Source of the DNA: an uncultured Clostridia bacterium
GTDB lineage: Bacteria > Bacillota > Clostridia > Christensenellales > Borkfalkiaceae
Assembly (NCBI GenBank): GCA_934247225.1
Contig: CAKQJE010000012.1
Span: 15,691-79,690, forward strand
Direction of reading: 5' to 3'
Length of the DNA stretch: 64,000 bases
The position numbers and the translations under genes were made by a program. How positions within the stretch are numbered: the first letter of the stretch is position 1; every line of letters starts with the position of its first letter. Positions 34,826-44,404 of this stretch are shown piece by piece. A model generated the notes under the pieces. The model searched no databases and was not told the DNA's origin. It worked only from the letters and a program-made list of their open reading frames with translations.

Positions 34826-35776
34826 ATGATTACACACAGCACGGAGATAAAACTTTTTGCAGGCAATTCCAACAGAGAGCTTGCCGAGGCAATCGCCAAA
34901 GAGCTTAAAATTCCTTTGAGCGACGTAGAGGTAGGGCATTTTTCGGACGGAGAAACGAGCGTCCACCTCGGCGAATCGGTAAGAGGCAGAGACGTATTCA
35001 TAATTCAGTCAACCTGCACTCCGGTAAACGAAAACCTGATGGAGCTTCTCATTATGATCGACGCCGCAAGAAGAGCGTCGGCGGGAAGAATTACAGCGGT
35101 TATGCCTTATTTCGGCTATGCCCGTCAGGACAGAAAAGCAAAACCGAGAGATCCGATCACCGCAAAGCTCGTCGCGGACATCATCACGTCGGCAGGAGCG
35201 GATAGAGTTCTTACGATGGATCTTCACGCAAACCAGATTCAGGGCTTCTTCGATATCCCAGTCGATCATCTCGTCGGCGGACCTATTCTTTATAAATATT
35301 TCCAGAAATACGTCGACGACGATTTCGTGGTAGTCTCTCCCGACGTAGGTTCGGTTTCGAGAGCGAGAAACGTCGCAGCGAAACTTAATTGCCCTATGGC
35401 GATCGTCGATAAACGTCGTCCCAAAGCAAATCAGGTCGAGGTTATGAACATAATCGGAGACGTTAAAGGCAAGAGATGCCTTATGGTAGACGATATGATC
35501 GACACCGCGGGAACTATCTGCCAGGGCGCGGAAGCTCTTTACAAAAACGGAGCAAAAGAAATTTACGCTTGCTGCACGCACGCGGTTCTGAGCGGTCCCG
35601 CCATCGGAAGACTTCAAGAGTCTTACATAAACAAACTCGTCGTTTTAGACACCATTCCGCTTCCGGAAGAGAAGAAAATCGACAAGATCGAAGTGCTTTC
35701 GGTTGCGAAGGTATTCGCGCAGGCTATCAATATCGTATATAAGGACGCAAAGATGTCCGAAATATACGGAAACTGA
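34826..35776 (+). CDS. prs: Ribose-phosphate pyrophosphokinase (PRPP synthase)
   Basis: The 316-residue class I enzyme has the flexible-loop motif GYARQDRKAKPRDPITAKL, the Mg/ribose-5-P site DLHANQIQGFFDIPVDHL, and the PRPP-binding loop LMVDDMIDTAGTI. It makes PRPP from ribose 5-phosphate and ATP for purine, pyrimidine, His and Trp synthesis. ATG 34826 has a strong TTGGAGG site. The frame's apparent earlier start is the ribosome binding site itself. A terminator follows. Confidence 0.96.
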   Translation: MITHSTEIKLFAGNSNRELAEAIAKELKIPLSDVEVGHFSDGETSVHLGESVRGRDVFIIQSTCTPVNENLMELLIMIDAARRASAGRITAVMPYFGYARQDRKAKPRDPITAKLVADIITSAGADRVLTMDLHANQIQGFFDIPVDHLVGGPILYKYFQKYVDDDFVVVSPDVGSVSRARNVAAKLNCPMAIVDKRRPKANQVEVMNIIGDVKGKRCLMVDDMIDTAGTICQGAEALYKNGAKEIYACCTHAVLSGPAIGRLQESYINKLVVLDTIPLPEEKKIDKIEVLSVAKVFAQAINIVYKDAKMSEIYGN

Positions 35777-35836
35777 AACGAGTAGTTGTCAATCGGATCC
35801 TGCCTGGGATATATTGACTGAAATATTAAACAAAAG

Positions 35837-35868
35837 AAAGGGTTGCCGTTAATTTCGACAACCCTTTT
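35837..35868 (+). terminator. Intrinsic terminator of prs
   Basis: The stem AAAGGGTTG/CAACCCTTT (35837-35845 with 35859-35867) has a 13-nt loop that reads GTTAATTTCGA, a partial resemblance to the 15-nt motif found in other terminator loops. Confidence 0.75.
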
Positions 35869-35923
35869 CGGACGATATAAGCGAATGATAAAACGCATAA
35901 ATTTCGCCCGATAAAGGATAAAA

Positions 35924-36499
35924 ATGTACATTGTTGCAGGTCTCGGCAATCCCGGAGACAAATATTTGAAAAATCTTCATAACTTAGGGTTTATGGCGGT
36001 GGAGCTTCTTGCCGAAAAGAACGGCGTTTCTTTCGACAAAAAGGGTTTTAAAGGACTTTTCGGAACGAAAACGACAGGCTCCGAGAAGGTGATTTTCTTA
36101 AAGCCGCAAACCTTTATGAATTTAAGCGGGGAGTGCATAAGAGAAATCTCGGCGTATTTCAAAGTGCCGAGCGAAAATATTCTCGTTATTTACGACGATA
36201 TCGATATCGACATAGGCGCGCTTCGGATCCGCAAAAACGGTTCGTCGGGAACGCATAACGGTATGAGAAATATCGTGAAAGAACTCGGCACGGAAAACTT
36301 CCCGAGGATAAGAATAGGCACGAAGCCCGTCGGGGATTATGACATTATGTCCTACGTTTTGTCGGACGTAAAAAAAGAAGACGAGCCGAAATTTCGCTTT
36401 TCGGTGAACGAAGCCGTCGCCGCCGCGAACGAATTCATTCACGGCAAAAAGATAGAAGACGTAATGTGCGCGCATAATGCGAAAAAATCGCAGAATTAA
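35924..36499 (+). CDS. pth: Peptidyl-tRNA hydrolase
   Basis: The 191-residue protein has GLGNPGDKYLKNLHNLGFMAVELL with the catalytic His and binding Asn, KPQTFMNLSGECI, the catalytic-Asp region YDDIDIDIGALRIRKNGSSGTHNGMRNI, and IGTKP. It recycles peptidyl-tRNAs dropped from ribosomes. It lies 5 nt upstream of mfd, the usual Firmicutes pth-mfd pair. Confidence 0.95.
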   Translation: MYIVAGLGNPGDKYLKNLHNLGFMAVELLAEKNGVSFDKKGFKGLFGTKTTGSEKVIFLKPQTFMNLSGECIREISAYFKVPSENILVIYDDIDIDIGALRIRKNGSSGTHNGMRNIVKELGTENFPRIRIGTKPVGDYDIMSYVLSDVKKEDEPKFRFSVNEAVAAANEFIHGKKIEDVMCAHNAKKSQN

Positions 36500-36504
36500 G
36501 AAAT

Positions 36505-39500
36505 ATGCTTAAAGAGTATTTAAAAGCCGAAAATTGCGGCGAAGAAGTTTCGTCTGTCGTAAACGCAGTCCGCGGAGGGGTTCCCTCCGCGGTTTTCGGC
36601 GTTACTTTTGCCGAAAAATGCCATATATCTTCGGCTTTCGACGCGCCTGTTTTATATATCGCGAAAGATAGTCTTTACGCGATGAAAGTCGTCGAAGAAC
36701 TTAAAGGTCTCACGGGCGAGGACGTCGTCTTTCTGCCCGCCAAGGACGACGTTCTTCTTTTCAAAACGGCGTTCGATAAATCCCGTTTTTACGAGAGATT
36801 ATCCGCGATTTACAAAATCGAGAGGGGCGCGAAATACGTCGTCGCCACGTTCGAAAGCTTATTGCAGCTGTTTCCCAAAGAAATTCCTTTCGTCGAAGTA
36901 AAAAGAGGGCAGACAATCGATCCTTACGAACTCGTTTCCGTTCTGACGAAAATGGGGTATAAAAGGTCGGAGTTCGCCGAAGAAAAAGCCACTTTCGCGC
37001 TCCGCGGAGATATTTTCGAAATTTATCCCGTGAACGGAGATAAAATTTACAGAGTGGACTTTTTCGGCGACGAAGCCGAGACTATCACCGCTTACGAAAA
37101 AGACAATAAAGACGAAAAGATAAAAGTAAGCGGATTGACGGCGATCGCCGCGACGGACGCGATAGTCCGCGAAGATGATAAAGCGGCGATAAAAGCAAGG
37201 CTCAGAGAGTCCGTTTTGAAGTTCAAAACGCTTGCCGTAAAGGACGACGCGAGGAGAATAAGCGCGGAAATTTCAGAAAAAATCGACGAAAACTCCTGTT
37301 CGGACGCTTTTCAGTTCATAATGCCGATCCTTCCCACGGTCACGGACGATATTTTATCGAAAATGCCGAAAGAAACGATCGTCGTTTTCGACGAATGCAA
37401 AATGCTTTCGGACGGTCTTTCCGCACTCATAAAAGAACACACCGAAAGAGTTCTGACTCTTTCGAGGAACGGAAAAGCGATGGATTTTTCCGTTTTACAG
37501 CTTTCGGACAGCAATAAACTGATATCGAGACTAAGCGGATTCCGCAGGGTTGCGATGCAAAATATCACGACCGCAGTAAACTTTTTCAATCCGCTTAAAA
37601 CGTTCAACGTGAAATGCTCGCCGCTCGCGAGATATTCTGCAAAACCCGACGATTTGTTCCGCGACGTTTCGAATTGGAAATTTTCGGGTTACAGAATTAT
37701 TCTTTGTTGCGGAAACGAAACGCGGGCGCAGAAAATGGCGGACGAGCTTTTAGCTCACGGTTCGCCGTGCGTAAAATCGGATAGTCCCGAGCTTCGTTAC
37801 GGCATAGCCGCGGTAACGACGTATTTTCTCCCGTCGGGATTTATTTACCATTCGGGCAAACTCGTCGTTATAGGCACGGGTGATATTTATCTCGATTCAT
37901 CCAAAGAAAAGAGGATAAAGCGTAAGAGGGGCGATTTGTTTCAGGCTCCCGAAGTCGGCGATTTCGCCGTTCACGAGGTACACGGCGTAGGCTACGTAAC
38001 GGGCGTTCAGAGGATAACCACGCAGGACGGCAGCAAGGATTACGTCGCGGTTCGTTATCTCGGCGGAGATATGCTTTACGTCGGCGTGGATCAGATGGAC
38101 AGGCTCACGAAATACGTCGGCGGAGACAAACCCACGCTCAACAAAATCGGCGGCAAGGAGTTCGACCGCATAAAACAGCGCGTCAGAGCGTCCATCGCCG
38201 AAATGACGATAAACTTAAAGAAACTCTACAAGGCGAGAAAAGAAAAGAAGGGTTTCGTTTTTTCCAAGGATAACGAGCTTACCGAGCAGTTTGACGAAAG
38301 TTTCGAGTTCGAGCCTACCGAAGATCAGCTTCAATCGATCGCCGAAATAAAAGCCGATATGGAAAGCGACAAAGTTATGGACAGGCTTCTTTGCGGAGAC
38401 GTAGGTTTCGGCAAAACGGAGGTTGCGTTCAGGGCGGCTTTCAAAGCGGTTATGGACGGTAAGCAGGTCGCGCTCGTCTGCCCGACGACCATTCTTTGCG
38501 AACAGCATTACAGAGCCGCCGTTAAAAGGTTTTCGCCGTTCGGCGTAAGGGTCGCCGCACTCAATCGTTTCAAAACTCCGAAACAGACGGAAAACGTCGT
38601 TAAAGGACTTATAGGCGGGGATATCGACTTTGTTATAGGCACTCACGCCCTCTTTAACAAGGAGATAAAGTTTAAAGATTTAGGGCTTCTGATTCTCGAT
38701 GAAGAGCAGCGTTTCGGCGTAGAGCATAAAGAAAAATTAAAGCTTTTAAAAGACAACGTCGACACGCTCACGATGACGGCGACGCCCATTCCGAGAACGC
38801 TTCATATGTCGCTCAGCGGCATAAGGGATATAAGCACCATTTCCACGCCGCCAAAGGTGAGAATTCCCGTTCAGACTTACGTCACGGAAGAAAGCGACGC
38901 GCTCATTGCCGACGCGGCGAGAAGAGAACTTTCGAGAGAAGGGCAGGTTCTTATCCTTTACAACAGGGTCGAAACCATTTATAAATTCGCCGAAAGGGTA
39001 ACGGGGATTTTGCCCGAGGCGAAAATAATAGTCGCTCACGGAAGAATGGATAAAAGAACGCTCGAAGACAGCGTCATGAGCTTTTACGACGAGAAATACA
39101 ACGTTATGATAGCCACGACCATTATCGAAAACGGCATCGATCTTCCCAAAGCCAACACTCTTATCGTTATCGACGCCGATTATCTCGGGCTTTCCACTCT
39201 TTATCAGCTTAAAGGAAGAGTCGGAAGAAGCAACGTGATGGCGCACGCTTACTTCACGTTCAAAAACCAAAAAGTAATCACGGATACGGCGTATAAAAGA
39301 CTTTCCGCGCTTATGGAATTTACGGAAATGGGCAGCGGCTATAAAATCGCGCTCCGTGACCTCGAAATCAGGGGCGCGGGCAACGTTTTAGGCAGAGAAC
39401 AGCACGGGCATATGGATAAGATCGGTTACGAGCTCTACAGTAAATTATTGAAGGAAAGCCTCGGCGAAACGGTAAAGGATTTCGACACCGAACTCGATAT

Positions 39501-39912
39501 AAATATGGACGCTTACATTCCCGAAGGCTACGTTTCTTCGCCGCCGTCGAGAATGGATTCTTACAAACAAATTGCCGAAATCAGAACGGCGGAAGACGAG
39601 AAGAGGGTTCGCTCTTCGCTTGAAGAAAACTACGGAAAAGTCCCCGTAGAAGTCGATAATCTGATACTTATCGCAAAATTGAAGGTCGCCGCGAGAAGAC
39701 ATAACGCAACGAAAATAACCCTCTCGGGAAGAAAAGCCGAGGTCGAACTCAACGGACTCGACAGCTTAAAAGAAGAGGGATTTCTCGATAAAATCAACTC
39801 GGAGAAAAACGCCGTCACGCTGTCGTTTAAAGAAAATCCGTTCCTTGAATTTTCATTGAAGGAAACGCCGAGAGAAACGGCGGAAGCTATGCTCGAATTT
39901 TTCTCGTTTTAA
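36505..39912 (+). CDS. mfd: Transcription-repair coupling factor Mfd
   Basis: This 1135-residue translocase follows the normal Mfd order: an UvrB-homology N-terminal module (residues 1-350), the RNA polymerase interaction domain around GDFAVHEVHGVGYVTGVQRI, and a RecG-like motor. The motor has Walker A LCGDVGFGKTEVAFRAAF, the box DEEQRFGVEHKEKLK, TATPIPRTLHMSLSGIRD and RVGRSN. The C-terminal inhibitory domain is last. It removes stalled RNA polymerase at lesions and recruits UvrA. It is complete. Confidence 0.97.
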   Translation: MLKEYLKAENCGEEVSSVVNAVRGGVPSAVFGVTFAEKCHISSAFDAPVLYIAKDSLYAMKVVEELKGLTGEDVVFLPAKDDVLLFKTAFDKSRFYERLSAIYKIERGAKYVVATFESLLQLFPKEIPFVEVKRGQTIDPYELVSVLTKMGYKRSEFAEEKATFALRGDIFEIYPVNGDKIYRVDFFGDEAETITAYEKDNKDEKIKVSGLTAIAATDAIVREDDKAAIKARLRESVLKFKTLAVKDDARRISAEISEKIDENSCSDAFQFIMPILPTVTDDILSKMPKETIVVFDECKMLSDGLSALIKEHTERVLTLSRNGKAMDFSVLQLSDSNKLISRLSGFRRVAMQNITTAVNFFNPLKTFNVKCSPLARYSAKPDDLFRDVSNWKFSGYRIILCCGNETRAQKMADELLAHGSPCVKSDSPELRYGIAAVTTYFLPSGFIYHSGKLVVIGTGDIYLDSSKEKRIKRKRGDLFQAPEVGDFAVHEVHGVGYVTGVQRITTQDGSKDYVAVRYLGGDMLYVGVDQMDRLTKYVGGDKPTLNKIGGKEFDRIKQRVRASIAEMTINLKKLYKARKEKKGFVFSKDNELTEQFDESFEFEPTEDQLQSIAEIKADMESDKVMDRLLCGDVGFGKTEVAFRAAFKAVMDGKQVALVCPTTILCEQHYRAAVKRFSPFGVRVAALNRFKTPKQTENVVKGLIGGDIDFVIGTHALFNKEIKFKDLGLLILDEEQRFGVEHKEKLKLLKDNVDTLTMTATPIPRTLHMSLSGIRDISTISTPPKVRIPVQTYVTEESDALIADAARRELSREGQVLILYNRVETIYKFAERVTGILPEAKIIVAHGRMDKRTLEDSVMSFYDEKYNVMIATTIIENGIDLPKANTLIVIDADYLGLSTLYQLKGRVGRSNVMAHAYFTFKNQKVITDTAYKRLSALMEFTEMGSGYKIALRDLEIRGAGNVLGREQHGHMDKIGYELYSKLLKESLGETVKDFDTELDINMDAYIPEGYVSSPPSRMDSYKQIAEIRTAEDEKRVRSSLEENYGKVPVEVDNLILIAKLKVAARRHNATKITLSGRKAEVELNGLDSLKEEGFLDKINSEKNAVTLSFKENPFLEFSLKETPRETAEAMLEFFSF

Positions 39913-40073
39913 ACTCGGGATAATACGGAAATAACCTTGGACGGGGTCTTGTTTTAATCCGTAATTCGGGGATAAAAAGCCGAACCTTGGCAACGAGCCG
40001 ACGGAAAAAAGGACAAAAACGGAGGAAGTGAAAAAAAATTTTTGTCATTTTCGCAAAAACGGCATAAAATGCC

Positions 40074-40102
40074 TTGCAATCATCGTCTAAATTTAGTATA
40101 AT
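40074..40102 (+). promoter_or_regulatory. Sigma-A promoter of the foldase-like lipoprotein gene
   Basis: TTGCAA (40074-40079) and TATAAT (40097-40102) are separated by 17 nt, 66 nt before the ATG. Between mfd and this promoter (39913-40073) I see no gene, only two AACCTTGG copies and AT-rich sequence. Confidence 0.8.
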
Positions 40103-40168
40103 ATTGTCATTACGTAAAGTAAAAGGGATATAATGTAAATTTATCCCCGAGCTTGACAGGAGAACGTT

Positions 40169-42235
40169 ATGAAAAAATTATTGTTCAAACTCATTGCGGT
40201 CATCTCGCTTGTCGCCGTTACGTTCGGAACGCTCGCAGGTTGCGCGCTTTTCGAAACCAACAAGGACAGGGATATGGCTCAAAAGGCGGTCACCGTCGAT
40301 ATTTCCGCCGGTGCGGAAAAGGGCGTTGCCACCGATATTTTAAAGCGTGATTTAATCGCGGGTTATATGTCTTACGGTTATTATTACGTTCAGAACTACG
40401 GTTACACCACCGCGAAAGCTTATCAGCTTGTTCTCGATAACCTCGTAAACAATGCGGTAATTATTCAGCAGTCCAAAAAAGAACTTGCGGGCGATTATAA
40501 GTCCAAAGTTTACGTAGACGACGTAAAGGTTCTCACTGCGGGCGACGTTGAAGCTTTGGAAAACGGCGCGGAAATGCTTTCGCTCATCGCTTCGGACAAC
40601 GATATCGCCGCTTACACAGCTAAAAAGGTGGGCGAAACGGGTTACGCGGCAGGTCTTGCGGATTACGTTAAGAGCGTTTACGGTTCGACCGATCTTAAGA
40701 GAACGGACGCTTCGTTCAGATTCATAGGCGACGTAAACGAAGTTCTTAAAGCCGTTTCGGATGCGATCGACAATCTCAACTCGTTTATCGAATCGTTTAT
40801 GGACGAAGACGATCACGAACATAATCACGACGAAATAACTTATTCGCCGAGAACAACCCCCACGATGGATAAAGAAGAAGACAAAATCGACGTCGAGGCT
40901 TGCTACAAAGTAATCAAAGACGATCAGACCGGTCTTAACGCGGAAATCACGGGCGACAGACTTAAAGCTTTCAAGAAAGGCTATAAGAGACTTCAGGAAC
41001 TCGGACTTGTCGAAACCGATTCCAACAACGATAAATATTTCGAAGGCAAGGAAGTTCCTACCGTTCTTTCGGCTCTTCAAATCGATTATTTCAAAAGTTC
41101 CGTACAGTCCGCGCTTGACAGTAAAGCCGTTGACAAGTACGAAAAAGCTTTGAGAGCGGACAGAGTTGCTACTCCCGACGAGCTTTGGAACGAATATAAG
41201 GAACTCGGCGAAAAGCAGTCTTCCGAATATGCGGGCAATATTTCGGGTCTCGAAACCGCGCTCGGCGAAGTTTCCGACAGCAAGTTCGTCGTTTACAATT
41301 CCGGTATCGGTTATGGTTATGTTTCTCACCTTGTCGTGGAATATACCGAAGCTCAGAAAGCTCTTATAACCGAAAAGAAAGCCGAAAAAGATATAACGAA
41401 AACCGAAATCGCAGACTATATCAAAACTCTTGCCGGCGACGTAGTCGTTAAAGATCTCAGAGATTCCTGGGTAAAAGCAGGTTACGGCAACTATGACGCT
41501 ATAAAGGGCGAATTCGTTTTCTCCGACAAATATGTTTACAACACTTCCGATAAGGAATGGAACCTCGCAACGTTCAAAGGAACAGTCGGCGGAGTTACTT
41601 CTTACGAAGAAGAAACGGACGACGGAACGGTCATAAAATTCCACTTTGAAAACGTAACGGCAAACGAACTCGGATATAAAGATTTCGTAGGTATCGTAGA
41701 GGGCGCGCTCGGCGTTGCTCCCGTACTCGACGAAGCCGTGGTCATCCCCGATTTCACCGCTAAAAAGTACGACGAAAGAAAAGAAATTCTCAACAGATTC
41801 GAAGATGTCAAGTTCGCGTTCAGCACCGATACGGGCAACTTCAATAAATATCTCGGATATGTTTATTCGCCTTTGACGTCCAAGGATCAATACGTAACCG
41901 AATTCGTCGACGCTTGCGCTAAGGCTCTTGAAAAAGGCGAGGGAAGCGTTGTAATGTTTATGTCCGAGTCTTACGGATTGCATCTCCTTGTTTGCACCGC
42001 AAAAGAAGGCGACTACGGTTATTACACCGATTTCGAAACTTTCAAGAACGATATGGAAATCAAGGGAACCGTTGCTTATAACTTCAAAGAAGCAAACGCT
42101 TCGCTTATCGAAAGCAACTATGTTTCCAAGGCTGCGGATCGTTTCATCAAGGAATACACCAACAAGAACAAAGACGGTAAGTACGATTACATCACTTACA
42201 ACGAAAAGGCTTACAAAGATCTTGTTACCGAATAA
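40169..42235 (+). CDS. SurA/PrsA-like foldase lipoprotein
   Basis: This 688-residue lipoprotein has the signal MKKLLFKLIAVISLVAVTFG and lipobox LAGC (Cys25). The first 110 mature residues have the SurA_N/PrsA pattern of helical chaperone domains (YTTAKAYQLVLDNLVNNAVIIQQ). The C-terminal third includes a parvulin-like stretch (GSVVMFMSESYGLHLLVC), but the PPIase motif is weak. An acidic His-rich loop (DEDDHEHNHDE) lies near residue 210. It is nearly twice the length of PrsA. Its position after mfd matches where clostridia keep a PrsA/SurA-type gene. Expected role: folding of exported proteins. Confidence 0.75.
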   Translation: MKKLLFKLIAVISLVAVTFGTLAGCALFETNKDRDMAQKAVTVDISAGAEKGVATDILKRDLIAGYMSYGYYYVQNYGYTTAKAYQLVLDNLVNNAVIIQQSKKELAGDYKSKVYVDDVKVLTAGDVEALENGAEMLSLIASDNDIAAYTAKKVGETGYAAGLADYVKSVYGSTDLKRTDASFRFIGDVNEVLKAVSDAIDNLNSFIESFMDEDDHEHNHDEITYSPRTTPTMDKEEDKIDVEACYKVIKDDQTGLNAEITGDRLKAFKKGYKRLQELGLVETDSNNDKYFEGKEVPTVLSALQIDYFKSSVQSALDSKAVDKYEKALRADRVATPDELWNEYKELGEKQSSEYAGNISGLETALGEVSDSKFVVYNSGIGYGYVSHLVVEYTEAQKALITEKKAEKDITKTEIADYIKTLAGDVVVKDLRDSWVKAGYGNYDAIKGEFVFSDKYVYNTSDKEWNLATFKGTVGGVTSYEEETDDGTVIKFHFENVTANELGYKDFVGIVEGALGVAPVLDEAVVIPDFTAKKYDERKEILNRFEDVKFAFSTDTGNFNKYLGYVYSPLTSKDQYVTEFVDACAKALEKGEGSVVMFMSESYGLHLLVCTAKEGDYGYYTDFETFKNDMEIKGTVAYNFKEANASLIESNYVSKAADRFIKEYTNKNKDGKYDYITYNEKAYKDLVTE

Positions 42236-42253
42236 TGAATTAAAACAATAATT

Positions 42254-42289
42254 AAAACCGCGACCCGAAATTTTCGGGTCGCGGTTTTT
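42254..42289 (+). terminator. Strong intrinsic terminator
   Basis: A 16-bp stem (AAAACCGCGACCCGAA with its complement, 42254-42287) with a 4-nt AATT loop and T tract closes the foldase-like gene. Confidence 0.9.
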
Positions 42290-42374
42290 GCGTATATGAT
42301 TTTTTTCGAAAATGAAAGCCGTTCGGAATTTGCGTTGCACAGCGCATCCCGAACGGACTTAAATATACAGAGCT

Positions 42375-43304
42375 TTACTTATAAAGCCTTAAAATAGAAT
42401 TTGCGGCGTAAGAAAGATCGTCTATAAGCCTTTTCGGGCGCAAAACGCGTACCTTTTCGCCATATCCCAAGAGTTTAGAGATAAGCCAATCGTCCAACGG
42501 AAGTTCCGCCGAAGCGTAGTATCTTCCGTTCACGCCCTTGTAAACGGCTTCAACTCCTAACCATTCTTCGACGTCCGCACGAGCGGGATCCGAAATTTCG
42601 AGTTCAATGGTTTCGCATGGCAGATTTACAAACCATCTGTCGAGTTGCAAATTGTTTTTCGCGTCTTCTCTCGGGGTGTAAGTTTTATTCGTCAGATTGG
42701 CGTAAACAATCCTCGAAGCTTTGAAAATTCTGAAATCGTCTCTGAGCAGGCAGTAAGCGTAAACGTACCATAAACCTTGCTTTAAAATTATTATCTGCGG
42801 TTCGATTTCTCTCAGCGTTTCGTCGCCCGATTTATCGCAGTATTTGATTTCAAGCGTAACGTGGTTTTCGATAGCTTTTTCGACGGTGTAAATAACGTTT
42901 TTAACGTTGTCGTTTCCGTTCCAGCTCGACCCGTCGATAATAAAATGCGACGCGGGCATTTCGTCGCTTACAAAGTCCGAGCGTTTAAGCGAGCAGAGTT
43001 TGTCGAGCGCGGATTCGAGGTCTTTGCTCCCGAGTTGTTCGTTGCACGATTCCAGCGTCGAAACAACGGCGTTGAATTCCTTTTCCGTCATAACGCTCGC
43101 GGGGAGTTTGAATGACTCCGCGATATAATATCCGCCGTTTCTTCCCGGTTCGGATATAAGCGGAATGTTCGCTAAGCTTATCGTCGTGAGATATCGGAAA
43201 GCCGTTCTTGTCGAAATTTCGAACCTTCTCGCGATATACGCCGCGCTTACCTTCTTTTTCGATAAAAGCAAGAATAAAATTCTTAGCATCAATTCGTATT
43301 TCAT
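42375..43304 (-). CDS. HTH/WYL-domain transcriptional regulator (YafY/DeoR-like)
   Basis: The 309-residue protein has an N-terminal winged helix (KKVSAAYIARRFEISTRTAFRYL and the wing EPGRNGGYYI) and a WYL domain (about residues 145-225, GLWYVYAYCLLRDDFRIFKASRI). It ends with the WCX extension (LGYGEKVRVLRPKRLIDDL). WYL regulators bind nucleic-acid or nucleotide ligands. The target is unknown. It is single, transcribed from a good minus-strand promoter. Confidence 0.9.
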   Translation of the reverse strand: MKYELMLRILFLLLSKKKVSAAYIARRFEISTRTAFRYLTTISLANIPLISEPGRNGGYYIAESFKLPASVMTEKEFNAVVSTLESCNEQLGSKDLESALDKLCSLKRSDFVSDEMPASHFIIDGSSWNGNDNVKNVIYTVEKAIENHVTLEIKYCDKSGDETLREIEPQIIILKQGLWYVYAYCLLRDDFRIFKASRIVYANLTNKTYTPREDAKNNLQLDRWFVNLPCETIELEISDPARADVEEWLGVEAVYKGVNGRYYASAELPLDDWLISKLLGYGEKVRVLRPKRLIDDLSYAANSILRLYK

Positions 43305-43334
43305 ATAAAATTCCGAAAACTTTTTTTCTCCATT

Positions 43335-43363
43335 ATTTTACAATAGCACATATTTTTTGTCAA
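43335..43363 (-). promoter_or_regulatory. Promoter of the WYL regulator gene
   Basis: On the minus strand TTGACA (43363-43358) and TAAAAT (43340-43335) are separated by 17 nt. A second TTGACA lies about 14 nt upstream. Confidence 0.75.
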
Positions 43364-43373
43364 TAAATTTTGT

Positions 43374-43403
43374 CAATAAAAAAGCCCGCGTTTGCGCGCG
43401 GGC
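43374..43403 (-). terminator. Intrinsic terminator of the TetR/ABC operon
   Basis: On the minus strand the stem AGCCCGCG/CGCGGGCT (43403-43396 with 43389-43382) with a 6-nt loop is followed by TTTTTAT. It lies downstream of the ABC permease gene, beyond the repeat copy at 43404-43505. Confidence 0.8.
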
Positions 43404-43505
43404 TGATATTTTCGCGCTTTCTGCCGAATTCGCCTTCGCCCGTACGGCAAGTACGAACAAAATCGCCTTCGACACAAATCATCAAAAATAGCGGCGTTTT
43501 GGCGG
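43404..43505. repeat. Second copy of the hairpin-A repeat
   Basis: This stretch aligns with 21399-21497. Shared blocks include ATTTTCGCGCTTT, AATTC, GTACG-x-CAAGTACG, TCGCCTT, AAATCATC and CGGCGTTTTGG, in the same order and spacing. The left arm has been lost or replaced by the adjacent terminator. It has no coding potential that I can see. Confidence 0.75.
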
Positions 43506-43549
43506 GGTTCGGATTGTTCTTGGCTGACATAGCGAAACAAAGATTTTTA

Positions 43550-44404
43550 TCAATCGTTTTTTTTCATCATCGTTCCGAAAAACACGATCGCGAGAGCAAT
43601 CGAAATTGCGAGATAAACCGCCAGAACGATTACGGAAGTTATTCCGACTCCGTCGAAAGCGTAGTAAACGGGAACGGGATTAGTATAATCCGCAGGCGTG
43701 TGCGCGGCTCTCGTAATTATTCTTCCGAGGTAAACGGAAGGGTAGAACGGAAGAAATCTGCAAAACACTTCGAAAGAGCCCATCGTGTCGAGCGGCATCC
43801 ACGCGCCGCCGAGTATTCCCGAGGCGGAAATGAACACCGAAGTTATCGCCGGCGCGGACTTTTCGTTTAAAAGACTTCCTATAACTATTCCGAGGAAAAC
43901 GTTTATAACAAGCGACGGAAGCTGTTCGGGTATGAGAAGAAGACACTTACCGAAAGCGATATAATCCGAGCCGATTATAAGCGAAATAATATATCCCGAA
44001 AGAAGGGTGATGATCGTCTGAGCGAGACCGACCGCCAACGACGGAAGAACATATCCGACGACGAAATCCGTTCTTTTCATCGGCGAAGTGTAAAGTCTTT
44101 TAAGGAGCGAACTCGTTTTGTCTTTCGAAACGAGCAGGCACACCGCAAGCATTAAAAAGGAATAAGAAAACGTAAGCACGCCGGGGAGTAGCGAAGCGAA
44201 TTCGAACACGGGAGTATGTCCGCCCGCGAATTTATTTATTATAACGAAAAGCGCGAGCATCGCGACGGGAAAAGCAATACAAAAAATGTAAATAACGGGG
44301 TCTCTCGTCATTTCCTTAACGTTCCTGCCCGCAAAAATCAAACCTCTGTTTTTTGTTTTGCCCGTCATATTCGGTTTATCCGTCATAATCGATTTGTCTG
44401 TCAT
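43550..44404 (-). CDS. ABC-2 type transporter permease
   Basis: The 284-residue permease has six predicted helices. A cytoplasmic start (NVKEMTRDPVIYIFCIAFPVAML) is typical of DrrB/ABC-2 drug and polysaccharide exporters, and GGAWMPLDTMG before the last helices is the common ABC-2 signature region. It overlaps the ATPase gene by 4 nt (ATGA), so the pair is translationally coupled. Under TetR control, it is probably a multidrug or antimicrobial exporter. Its N-terminus repeats MTDK-type triplets (MTDKSIMTDKPNMTGK), which look like a small internal duplication. Confidence 0.88.
   Translation of the reverse strand: MTDKSIMTDKPNMTGKTKNRGLIFAGRNVKEMTRDPVIYIFCIAFPVAMLALFVIINKFAGGHTPVFEFASLLPGVLTFSYSFLMLAVCLLVSKDKTSSLLKRLYTSPMKRTDFVVGYVLPSLAVGLAQTIITLLSGYIISLIIGSDYIAFGKCLLLIPEQLPSLVINVFLGIVIGSLLNEKSAPAITSVFISASGILGGAWMPLDTMGSFEVFCRFLPFYPSVYLGRIITRAAHTPADYTNPVPVYYAFDGVGITSVIVLAVYLAISIALAIVFFGTMMKKND

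Noticed and set aside
40352..42340. 662-codon minus-strand frame
   Set aside because: It lies entirely antisense to the foldase lipoprotein, whose signal peptide, lipobox, promoter and terminator are all clear.
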